DNA of 64,000 bases from Stenotrophomonas sp. ZAC14D1_NAIMI4_1 (GTDB lineage Bacteria > Pseudomonadota > Gammaproteobacteria > Xanthomonadales > Xanthomonadaceae): contig NZ_CP026001.1 in the NCBI RefSeq assembly GCF_003086775.1, positions 4,638,462 through 4,702,461 of the forward strand, read 5' to 3'. How positions within the stretch are numbered: the first letter of the stretch is position 1; each line of letters begins with the position of its first letter. Positions 57,070 to 64,000 of the stretch are shown piece after piece. Below the pieces are notes generated by a model, which did not search any database, was not told the DNA's origin, and saw only the letters and a program-made list of their open reading frames with translations. The position numbers and the translations under genes are program-made.

Positions 57070-57183
57070 TGCGACTTCCCCAAGCGGTATGTGATGGGGG
57101 TCAGTATGCGGCGGGAATATTACAACCGGGGGTGTCGGGCACGGGGTCGGATCCCTGCAGGGGCTCTGCCCCCCGCCCTTCGC

Positions 57184-57207
57184 AGCCGAGCGTGGGCTCG
57201 ACTCTAC
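57184..57207. repeat. SMAG palindrome next to mnmE
   Basis: AGCCGAGC-GTG-GGCTCGAC followed by TCTAC (GTAG on the minus strand), ending 3 bp from the mnmE stop codon. A GGGGTCGGATCCC-type half-repeat lies just upstream (57142-57165), the same kind as the one at the end of recD. Confidence 0.7.
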
Positions 57208-57209
57208 AG

Positions 57210-58559
57210 CTACTTGCCGATGCAGAAGCTGGAAAAGATCCTGCCCAGCAGGTCATCGGCACTCATCTGGCCGGTGATCTCGCCCAGCGCATCATGCGCC
57301 AGCCGCAGTTCCTCGGCGGCCAGTTCCAGGTGCTCGTGCACCAGCTCGCCATCGGCGCGCTGCACATGTTCCTGCGCGCGTTCGATCGCATCGACATGGC
57401 GGGTACGCGCGGAGAACTCGCCGTCCACCTGCTCGCCCGCGCCAGCGGAGGCAATCGAACGCAGGTGCGCGTGCAGGTCTTCCAGGCCGGCACCGGTGGC
57501 GGCCGAGACGAACACGCGGTCCGGGTCGTCCAGCGCCGGCAACGCCGCCAGCAGGTCCGACTTGTTGTGGATGTAGACCTTGTGCGGCACGGCGGCCACG
57601 GCCTCGCCCAGCGCGGCTTCACCAGCGGCGGGGTCGCGTGCATCCAGCACGATCAGTGCGAGGTCGGTGCGCTCGATTTCCACATGGGCGCGGCGCATGC
57701 CTTCGCGTTCGATGGCGTCGCCACCGTCGCGCAGGCCGGCGGTGTCGACCAGGGTCAGCTCCAGGCCATCCAGGCGGATGGTCTCGCGCAGCGTGTCGCG
57801 GGTGGTGCCGGCAATGTCGGTGACGATGGCGCGCTCGCTGCCGGCCAGAGCGTTCAGCAGCGAGCTCTTGCCGGCGTTCGGCGGGCCGATCAGCACCGCA
57901 TGCAGGCCATCGCGCAGGCGACGGCCGCGTTCTGCATCCCGGCGCAGCAGGGCCAGATCAGCGCGCGCCTGTTCAAGCCCGCGCCGTACCTGCGCGCCGC
58001 CGAGGGTATCCAGCGGTTCGTCGGCGAAGTCGATGGCCGCTTCCACGTGGATGCGCAGCAGCACCAGCTGTTCAACCACCGCATCGATGCGGCGCGAGAA
58101 CACGCCATCCAGCGAACGACGTGCCGCGCGCGCGGCGCGGTTGTCGCCCGCGGCGATCAGGTCGGCGATGGCCTCGGCCTGGGCCAGGTCGAGCTTGCCG
58201 TTGAGGAACGCGCGTTCGCTGAACTCACCCGGGCGGGCCTGGCGTGCACCGAGCGCGATGCAGCGCGCGACCAGCTGCTGCAGCAGCACGGGGCTGCCGT
58301 GGCCCTGCAGTTCCACCACTTCTTCGCCGGTGAAGCTGTTCGGCGCGGGGAACCACAGCACGATGCCATCGTCGATCACCTCGCCGTCGGCGTCGCGCAG
58401 GCGTGCGTAGTGCGCGTGGCGCGGGCGCAGCGTGGGTGCGCCCAGCGCGCGGGCAATCACCGCAGCGCGCGGGCCGGACAGGCGCAGCAGGCCGACACCG
58501 CCAGCGCCGGGGGCACTGGCGATCGCCACGATGGTGTCGGTGCGGGTCACGTCGTTCAT
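57210..58559 (-). CDS. mnmE: tRNA modification GTPase MnmE
   Basis: MnmE with MnmG makes the cmnm5U34 modification of tRNA. The 449-residue protein has the N-terminal formyl-tetrahydrofolate domain ([23 protein letters not shown]), a central helical domain, and a G domain with [16 protein letters not shown] (G1), [11 protein letters not shown] (G2), [17 protein letters not shown] (G3) and HNKSDLL (G4). It ends in the essential FCIGK motif carrying the catalytic Cys. It sits in the conserved origin-side cluster with yidC, rnpA and rpmH, although a large extra gene separates it from yidC. Confidence 0.96.
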   Translation of the reverse strand: MNDVTRTDTIVAIASAPGAGGVGLLRLSGPRAAVIARALGAPTLRPRHAHYARLRDADGEVIDDGIVLWFPAPNSFTGEEVVELQGHGSPVLLQQLVARCIALGARQARPGEFSERAFLNGKLDLAQAEAIADLIAAGDNRAARAARRSLDGVFSRRIDAVVEQLVLLRIHVEAAIDFADEPLDTLGGAQVRRGLEQARADLALLRRDAERGRRLRDGLHAVLIGPPNAGKSSLLNALAGSERAIVTDIAGTTRDTLRETIRLDGLELTLVDTAGLRDGGDAIEREGMRRAHVEIERTDLALIVLDARDPAAGEAALGEAVAAVPHKVYIHNKSDLLAALPALDDPDRVFVSAATGAGLEDLHAHLRSIASAGAGEQVDGEFSARTRHVDAIERAQEHVQRADGELVHEHLELAAEELRLAHDALGEITGQMSADDLLGRIFSSFCIGK

Positions 58560-58562
58560 GGC

Positions 58563-61232
58563 TCAGAGCTTCTCCAGCTGCGCGCGCGCTTGGGCGGCGC
58601 CGCTGCCCTGCGGCTGCAGGGCCAGGTAGGTGGTGTAGGCCTGCTTCGCCTTGGCCTTGTCGCCGGCGTTGAAGTAGGCATCGCCCAGGTTGAGGTGGGC
58701 CACCGCACGCGACGGGTCGATCTTCAGGGTGTTTTCCAGCCAGCGCGCGGCTTCGGCATAACGCTGCTGGCGGAAGTAGACGAAGCCGAGGTTGTTGGCC
58801 GCCTGGGCGAAATCAGGACGCAGTTTCAGCGCTTCGGCAAACTGCGCGGCGGCCTCGTCGTACTGCTTCTCGCGGTACAGCTGCAGGCCGCGGTCGTTGG
58901 CCTGCTGCGCGCGCTGCCGGTCCGAGGCCGGGCCGGCGCTGGGCACCACCAGCCTGGCCTTGCCACCCTGCAGGTCGGCCACGGTCACCGGTGCCTGGCT
59001 GCCCTTGGCATCCTGCGCGGCATCGACCTTGTTGTTCAGTGCGATGGCATCCGGCGTCAGCTGGCGCGTATCGGCGTTGAGGTATTCCTGGCTGTCCGGC
59101 ACCTGGAACACGAACTCACCGCCCTGCGAGCCGGGCAGGCTGCCGAAGGCCGGGGTCTGGTGCGAGACCGCCGAGACGGCCGGCGCCACGTAGGCGGCCA
59201 GCTCGGTACCGGTGATCAGGCCGTCGCCATTGAGGTCGCCCTTGCCGGCCAGCGCCTGCAGCAGCACCCAGGTGAACACCGAATGGCCGTTCGGACCGGC
59301 ATCGGCGACCTGCTGGTCGGCACCGCCGGCGGTCAGCATCTGCCGCGCGCTGCGGCGGGCGTTCTCGCGCAGGAACGACGACGACGATGGGCCGCCACGG
59401 GTCAGGCCCAGGCCGCTGTAACAGGCATCCATCACGAACATCACGTGCTTGGCCTGCATGCTCTCGGCGATGTTCTGGATGTCGGTCATCGCGATGGCGT
59501 CGGTGGCGAATTCCTTCGGGTCCGAATCGACCGGGATGATGTAGCCGAGGTCACGCCCGGAGGCGAGCTGGCGGGTGGCACCATGGCCGGCGAAGAACAC
59601 GAACACCCGGTCGTTCTTACCGGTGCGGTCGTCGGCCAGGCGGTCGTGGAAGGCGGCCAGGATGTTGTTGCGGGTGGCCTGCTCGTTCTTCAGCACGATC
59701 ACCTGCGAGGACGGGAAGCCGAACTGCCCGGTCAGGGTATCGGCCACCGCCTGCGCATCGTGGCTGGCGTATTCCAGCTTCGGCCACTTGGCGTAGCTGT
59801 CGATGCCGACCACGATCGCCCACGACTTCTCGTAGCCGGTAGTGACGGTGGCATCGCTGGCTGCGCCCTTGCGCGTGCGGGCGACGGTGAAGTCACGGCC
59901 GTTCCAGCCGGCGAACTGGTAACCATCGGCAATCAGCCGATCCAGGATCTGCGGCAGCGCCTTCACCGCGCGGTCGTGGATGTCATGGAACAGGATGATG
60001 CCGCGCTGCTCCTTGTTCACCTGGCCGAGCACGCGCTGCACGATGGACTCCGGCACCGGGTCGGCCCAGTCCATCGAATCGATGTTCCACATGATCGACT
60101 TCAGGCCGGCTTCGTTGAGCAGCTGCAGGCCTTCGGCGTTGCGCGCGCCATACGGGAAACGGAACAGCGGCGCACGCTTGCTGTCGACGTCCTTCAGCAG
60201 GGTGTCGGTGTCGAGCACCTGCTGGCGCAGCGCATCGCCGGTGGTGCGCGAGAGCTGGGCGTGGGTCAGGCTGTGGTTGCCCACCGCGTAGCCCTCTTCC
60301 ATCAGGTTGCGGCTGATCTTCGCCATCGGGCCCAGGCTGACCTTGCCGTCGGCCTCGATCTTGCCCAGGTTGCGGCCGACTTCGAAGAAGACGCCCGGCA
60401 CGTCGTAGCGCTTGAGGATGGCGACCACTTCATCGGTGTAGGCCTTGTGCGGGCCATCATCGAAGGTCAGCACCACGGTCTTGGGCGGCAGGTCGCGGCC
60501 GAAGATCTCGCGGTCGCTGTCCTTCATCGACATCGGGTACGGCTCGATCACCCCATAGTCGCGCAGGATCGCCTCGCGGCTGTAATCCTTGTGCAGGTGG
60601 GCGATGTAGTCCTCCCACTTCTCGCGCTTCAGCTCGATGGCGCGGGTGCGCTCGAAACGGCTGAAGATGCGGGTCAGTTCCTGGTTGTAGTTGCGCTCGA
60701 TCTCGTCCAGCGCGTCCAGGTCCTCGCCGATGCGCTGGTGCAGCTTCACCGCCGGCAGCGAGGAATCGGCGCCGACGCGTTCGTGCAGGTCACGCAGCAC
60801 TTCGCGGAAGGCCAGGCGATCGGCATCGAACAGTTCGGGGGCTGATTCGATGTAGTCCAGCACCGTACCGAGGGTGGCAAAGCGCTGCGGGCTGCCACTG
60901 TGCAGCAGGCCGTCGAACTGCGTGGCGATGGCCGTGCGCTGTTCCAGGCCATCATGGAACAGCTGCTGCCCGACGCGCGTGGACGTGCCGCGGTCGGCGG
61001 CCGACTGCTGTTCCTCGTCGGCCAGCAGCACGATGATGCGGCGGTAGCCGTCCAGCTGCTTCTGCAGTGCGGCCAGCAGCGGCGCGGCGGCCGGGTCGGC
61101 GGCGGCGGCCTGCGCGCTGGGCTGGGTGACGGCGGCGGCGGGCGCCTTGCCCTCCTTGTCGCCGCAGCCGGCAACGACCAGGGTCAACAGCAGCGAGGGC
61201 AGGAACAGGCGGAACGACGACGCACGCGGCAT
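58563..61232 (-). CDS. Lipoprotein with polysaccharide deacetylase, caspase-like and TPR domains
   Basis: An 889-residue three-module protein. The signal peptide ends in VAGC (Cys 23), predicting an outer- or inner-membrane lipoprotein. After a helical region (about 50-230) comes a NodB polysaccharide deacetylase with TFDDG (256-260), the HSLTH zinc motif (320-324), RFPYG (358-362) and FHDIHD (415-420). A caspase-like (C14) domain follows with catalytic His in FFAGHG (550) and Cys in MDACYSG (604). The last 120 residues are TPR-like repeats. Deacetylation of peptidoglycan or another glycan plus proteolysis is the likely activity set. The start is ATG 61232; a GTG at 61256 would add 8 residues. 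The gene lies between yidC and mnmE. Confidence 0.88.
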   Translation of the reverse strand: MPRASSFRLFLPSLLLTLVVAGCGDKEGKAPAAAVTQPSAQAAAADPAAAPLLAALQKQLDGYRRIIVLLADEEQQSAADRGTSTRVGQQLFHDGLEQRTAIATQFDGLLHSGSPQRFATLGTVLDYIESAPELFDADRLAFREVLRDLHERVGADSSLPAVKLHQRIGEDLDALDEIERNYNQELTRIFSRFERTRAIELKREKWEDYIAHLHKDYSREAILRDYGVIEPYPMSMKDSDREIFGRDLPPKTVVLTFDDGPHKAYTDEVVAILKRYDVPGVFFEVGRNLGKIEADGKVSLGPMAKISRNLMEEGYAVGNHSLTHAQLSRTTGDALRQQVLDTDTLLKDVDSKRAPLFRFPYGARNAEGLQLLNEAGLKSIMWNIDSMDWADPVPESIVQRVLGQVNKEQRGIILFHDIHDRAVKALPQILDRLIADGYQFAGWNGRDFTVARTRKGAASDATVTTGYEKSWAIVVGIDSYAKWPKLEYASHDAQAVADTLTGQFGFPSSQVIVLKNEQATRNNILAAFHDRLADDRTGKNDRVFVFFAGHGATRQLASGRDLGYIIPVDSDPKEFATDAIAMTDIQNIAESMQAKHVMFVMDACYSGLGLTRGGPSSSSFLRENARRSARQMLTAGGADQQVADAGPNGHSVFTWVLLQALAGKGDLNGDGLITGTELAAYVAPAVSAVSHQTPAFGSLPGSQGGEFVFQVPDSQEYLNADTRQLTPDAIALNNKVDAAQDAKGSQAPVTVADLQGGKARLVVPSAGPASDRQRAQQANDRGLQLYREKQYDEAAAQFAEALKLRPDFAQAANNLGFVYFRQQRYAEAARWLENTLKIDPSRAVAHLNLGDAYFNAGDKAKAKQAYTTYLALQPQGSGAAQARAQLEKL

Positions 61233-61282
61233 GGCGGACTCGGAGGATGGGGACACGGTGTGCGGGCGATTCTACCCCTGCA

Positions 61283-61312
61283 TGCGAAAAGCCCGCCTTG
61301 CGGCGGGCTTCT
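61283..61312 (-). terminator. Intrinsic terminator after yidC
   Basis: On the minus strand AAGCCCGCC-GCAA-GGCGGGCTT is followed by TTT, 79 bp after the yidC stop. It should separate the rpmH-rnpA-yidC transcript from the deacetylase-caspase gene. Confidence 0.75.
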
Positions 61313-61328
61313 GCAGGGGTCAGCGTCG

Positions 61329-61385
61329 GTAGAGTCGACCGTTGGTCGACTGTTCCAACGCCAGTCGACTGACAGTCGACTCTAC
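61329..61385. repeat. SMAG dimer, inverted
   Basis: GTAG-AGTCGACC-GTTG-GTCGACT and its mirror unit AGTCGACT-GACA-GTCGACTCTAC form one long inverted repeat between the yidC stop and its terminator. Confidence 0.75.
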
Positions 61386-61390
61386 CCGGG

Positions 61391-63106
61391 TTATTTCTTT
61401 TTGACCGGAGCCGGTGCGGTGGTCGCCGGCAGCGGCTCGCCGCCGTGGCGCTTGGTCATCCACCACTGCTGCAGCAGGCCCAGGCCGCCGTTGACCACCC
61501 AGTACAGGACCAGGCCGGACGGCATGAAGGCCATCATGAAGCCGAAGACGATCGGCATGAACTGCATCATCTTCTGCTGCATCGGGTCCATGCCCGGTGC
61601 CGGGGTCAGCTTCTGCGTGGCCCACATCACCGCCACGTTGATGACCGGCAGTATGAAGTACGGGTCACGGGCGGTCAGGTCCTGGATCCAGCCCAGCCAC
61701 GGCGCCTGGCGCAGTTCGACCGACTCGACCAGCACCCAGTACAGGGCGAAGAAGATCGGCATCTGGATGAGGATCGGCAGGCAGCCGCCCATCGGATTGA
61801 TCTTTTCCTTCTTGTACAGCTCCATCATCGCGGTCTGGAACTTCTGGCGGTCATCGCCATAGCGTTCCTTCAGCTGCGCGATGCGCGGCTGGAAGCGACG
61901 CATCTTCGCACCGCTCTTGTACTGCACGGCCGACAGCGGGTAGAGCACCAGCTTCAGCAGCACCACCAGGCCGACGATCGCCCAGCCCCAGTTGCCGACC
62001 AGCTTGTGCACCTGGTTCAGCACCCAGAACAGGCCCTGGCCGATCACCGCCATCATCGAGAAGCGGCTGTAGTCGACCACGCGGTCCAGGCCCGGCACGT
62101 CTTCCTTGGCGATCTGGTTGACCAGCTTCGGGCCGACCCACAGGCGGGCTTCGGTGCTGGTGGACTGGCCCGGGGCCACGGTGAATGCCGGGCCACGCGC
62201 TTCGATCAGGTCACGACCGGCCACCTGCGACAGCACGTAGTGCGCGGTCTGGTCCTTCTGCGGGATCCAGGCGGTGAAGAAGTGGTGCTGCAGCATCGCC
62301 AGCCAGCCGCCGGTGATGTTCTGGTTCAGCGCGCCATCGTCCAGGTAATCCTTGAACGCGCGACGCTGGTACTTTTTGTCGTTGTCGTACCAGGTGGCAC
62401 CGTTGAAGCTGAACGAGTCCGGGTTGGTCATGTTCCGCGACAGGATGGTCGGGGTACGGTCCAGGGTGCGGTAGACGTAGCCGTTCCACGGGGTGGTGCC
62501 GTTGTTGCTGACCTCGTCCTTGAAGCGCACGGCGTACTCGTTGCGCGACACGGTCAGGGTGCGCTTGATGGTCACGCCGTTGTCGGCGGTCCACACGAAC
62601 GGGATCTGCAGTTCCTTCTGGCCATCGGCCAGGACGAAATCGCGGACGTCACCGACCAGCTTGAAGCCATCGGCGCCCGGCACCGGGGTGTTCTTGTCTT
62701 CGCTGGCCCAGCCGCTGATCGCGCTGTACGGATGCGCAGGGTCTTCGGTCAGCAGGCGGACCGGCGGGCTGCCTTCGTCCTTGGACTGCGGGAACTGCAG
62801 CAGCTCGGCGTCGAGCACGCGGCCGCCGTCCAGCACCAGGCGCAGCACGTCGGTGGTGACGGTCACGCGCTGGGCAGCCGGGGTGGCGCTGGCCTGGGCC
62901 TGCACCGCGGCCTGGCCGGGGGCACCGGGGACCTGCGCGCTGGGGATGCTGCCCGGGGCCGCCCCTGGAACGCTCTGTGCGGCGGCCTGGACCGACGTCG
63001 TGGTCGGTGCCGGGGTCGGTGCAGCCTTTTCACGGCTCCACTCCATCCACAGCAGCACGGCCACCATCAGCCAGGCAAAAATAAGGAATACGCGGGTCTG
63101 GTTCAT
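61391..63106 (-). CDS. yidC: Membrane protein insertase YidC
   Basis: YidC inserts and folds inner-membrane proteins, alone or with Sec. In 571 residues: an N-terminal membrane segment ([23 protein letters not shown]), a large periplasmic beta domain (about 60-340), then the conserved five-segment core with [74 protein letters not shown] and [32 protein letters not shown]. The conserved pore Arg is in the YKSGAKMRR region. Its ATG shares one base with the rnpA stop; no yidD intervenes. Confidence 0.96.
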   Translation of the reverse strand: MNQTRVFLIFAWLMVAVLLWMEWSREKAAPTPAPTTTSVQAAAQSVPGAAPGSIPSAQVPGAPGQAAVQAQASATPAAQRVTVTTDVLRLVLDGGRVLDAELLQFPQSKDEGSPPVRLLTEDPAHPYSAISGWASEDKNTPVPGADGFKLVGDVRDFVLADGQKELQIPFVWTADNGVTIKRTLTVSRNEYAVRFKDEVSNNGTTPWNGYVYRTLDRTPTILSRNMTNPDSFSFNGATWYDNDKKYQRRAFKDYLDDGALNQNITGGWLAMLQHHFFTAWIPQKDQTAHYVLSQVAGRDLIEARGPAFTVAPGQSTSTEARLWVGPKLVNQIAKEDVPGLDRVVDYSRFSMMAVIGQGLFWVLNQVHKLVGNWGWAIVGLVVLLKLVLYPLSAVQYKSGAKMRRFQPRIAQLKERYGDDRQKFQTAMMELYKKEKINPMGGCLPILIQMPIFFALYWVLVESVELRQAPWLGWIQDLTARDPYFILPVINVAVMWATQKLTPAPGMDPMQQKMMQFMPIVFGFMMAFMPSGLVLYWVVNGGLGLLQQWWMTKRHGGEPLPATTAPAPVKKK

Positions 63107-63600
63107 CAGCGGGCAGGCTCGGCGGTGCCGGGACGCGATGCCGGCTCGGTCAAAGAGGGAGATGCAGTGCCATCTGGCGGCGGCATTGTGCCGTCCACGG
63201 CGGGCGCGGGCAATGCACGCAGGCGCCGCAGCAGGCGCAGGAACGCCTGACGGATATCGTCATTGCTGGCAGAACGCGCAGCACTGCGAGCCACGACGAC
63301 GAAGTCGCCTGGCTGGATGTCGGTTCGTGTCTGACGCAGGATATCGCGCAGGACGCGCTTGATCCGGTTACGCCCGACGGCGTGCGGATCAACCTTGCGG
63401 GAAACCGCCAGACCCAGCCTGGCCGGCCGGTCAGCCGGCAGCCAGTGCAGGGTCATCAGCGGATCGGACACACGGCGGGCGCCGTTGAAGACCGTTGAAT
63501 ATTCGGCACGCGTGCGAACCCGCGCAGAGCGAGGGAATCGCTTGCGCGGGTCTGCAGTATTCACTGTCGAAGGGATTGCGTCTGCCGCGATGTGCGGCAT
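63106..63600 (-). CDS. rnpA: Ribonuclease P protein component
   Basis: RnpA is the protein partner of the RNase P ribozyme that trims tRNA 5' ends. The RNR signature is intact: [29 protein letters not shown], preceded by [22 protein letters not shown]. From the ATG at 63600 the protein has 164 residues; a GTG at 63564 would start right at the family N-terminus ([13 protein letters not shown]) and neither start has a clear ribosome binding site. The C-terminus has a 40-residue Pro/Ala/Thr-rich extension absent from E. coli RnpA. It overlaps yidC by 1 nt and starts 5 nt after rpmH. Confidence 0.93.
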   Translation of the reverse strand: MPHIAADAIPSTVNTADPRKRFPRSARVRTRAEYSTVFNGARRVSDPLMTLHWLPADRPARLGLAVSRKVDPHAVGRNRIKRVLRDILRQTRTDIQPGDFVVVARSAARSASNDDIRQAFLRLLRRLRALPAPAVDGTMPPPDGTASPSLTEPASRPGTAEPAR

Positions 63601-63605
63601 GGCAA

Positions 63606-63746
63606 TCAGGCGCTCAGGACTTTGCGGCCCTTGGCGCGGCGACGCGACAGGATCTTGCGGCCGTCAGCGGTCTTCATACGGGCACGGAAGCCGTGGTCGC
63701 GCTTACGCTTGAGGTTGCTGGGCTGGTAGGTGCGCTTGGTGGCCAT
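63606..63746 (-). CDS. rpmH: 50S ribosomal protein L34
   Basis: The 46-residue L34 is read in full: [41 protein letters not shown] and the end VLSA, highly basic as expected of this ribosomal protein. It is the first gene of rpmH-rnpA-yidC, transcribed leftward away from the origin, the standard gammaproteobacterial arrangement next to dnaA. Confidence 0.97.
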   Translation of the reverse strand: MATKRTYQPSNLKRKRDHGFRARMKTADGRKILSRRRAKGRKVLSA

Positions 63747-63785
63747 GTGGGCCTCTCGTATGAATGGGACGGGAAAGAACCGGAA

Positions 63786-63815
63786 ATTCTAGAGAGGTCT
63801 CCCCCCCCGCGTCAA
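63786..63815 (-). promoter_or_regulatory. rpmH promoter
   Basis: Minus-strand -35 TTGACG at 63810-63815 and -10 TAGAAT at 63786-63791, spacer 18 bp containing a run of eight G. The start point is about 30 bp upstream of the rpmH ATG. The hexamers equal those of P3 near 2650. Confidence 0.7.
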
Positions 63816-63867
63816 CCCCTTGTGACTACGCGAATTCATCGGCCTGTGCAATAGCTGTGGATGTTTT

Positions 63868-63876
63868 TGTGAATAA
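63868..63876 (-). promoter_or_regulatory. DnaA box at the oriC edge
   Basis: TTATTCACA on the minus strand is an exact match to the DnaA box consensus TTATNCACA. A weaker box (7 of 9, core ATCCACA) lies at about 63855-63863 on the same strand. This and the rpmH neighbour mark the edge of the replication origin; the dnaA gene and most boxes lie beyond 64000. Nothing else coding is seen in 63747-64000. Confidence 0.6.
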
Positions 63877-64000
63877 GTAGGGGACAAGCATTCCGAAGCC
63901 GGGCGCTCGGTGGTAGTCTGAGCCATCCATTTCCCCCTTTCAGGCCTGTGTTTGGGCGCGTTGTCGCGCCTGTCCACAGGCCACCGGACGATTATTGCCG

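Overview
The window is 64 kb of GC-rich chromosome from a Xanthomonadaceae gammaproteobacterium, almost certainly Stenotrophomonas (S. maltophilia complex). The evidence is the dense scatter of short palindromes bounded by GTAG (the SMAG family described from S. maltophilia), the recCBD and mlaFEDCB-A arrangements, and the rpmH-rnpA-yidC-mnmE cluster. The right edge lies just outside rpmH, where a perfect DnaA box appears, so oriC/dnaA should lie immediately beyond base 64000. Leftward (minus-strand) genes therefore run with the replication fork. Assignments come from reading motifs by eye; no database search was run.

Layout. 1-2215: lower-GC accessory segment with the 3' end of an unknown gene, a secreted protein of 517 residues translationally coupled to it, and an orphan or frameshifted 3' coding fragment. 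2216-2690: three tandem minus-strand promoters of rRNA type with a leader-like stretch but no rRNA gene downstream. 2809-11641: benzoate-type transporter, small GYF_2 protein, a lytic transglycosylase fused to a hexose-phosphate mutarotase, ergothioneine genes egtB-egtD, a diguanylate cyclase, a YchJ protein and a TSUP exporter. 11696-17250: jetA-jetB-jetC, a type I Wadjet-like SMC complex with no jetD nuclease. 17363-17974: folE, then a 780-bp repeat nest. 18757-23953: MarR-controlled tripartite efflux operon (DUF1656, HlyD adaptor, NodT outer-membrane factor, FUSC pump). 24645-33483: recC-recB-recD joined by 4-nt overlaps. 33687-37776: complete mlaFEDCB-mlaA phospholipid-transport operon ending in a strong terminator. 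37841-51440: mixed metabolic and regulatory genes (glutathione peroxidase, rmuC, GST, quinone oxidoreductase with divergent LysR, LysE exporter, second LysR with two aldo/keto reductases, SUFU protein, amino-acid permease, dipeptidase). 51565-57069: rRNA methyltransferase, a yybP-ykoY manganese riboswitch controlling an Alx/TerC transporter, rhomboid protease, membrane protein, glpQ. 57210-63746: mnmE, a deacetylase-caspase-TPR lipoprotein, yidC, rnpA, rpmH.

Functional themes are envelope maintenance (Mla, YidC, transglycosylase, deacetylase-caspase lipoprotein, GlpQ), DNA processing and defence (RecBCD, JetABC, RmuC), redox and efflux (ergothioneine, Gpx, GST, FUSC pump) and translation (rpmH, rnpA, mnmE, rlmI-like). 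The strongest leads are the JetABC operon without JetD, the deacetylase-caspase-TPR lipoprotein, the transglycosylase-mutarotase fusion with a possible internal start, the orphan rRNA-type triple promoter, and a composite inverted repeat family found in three copies.
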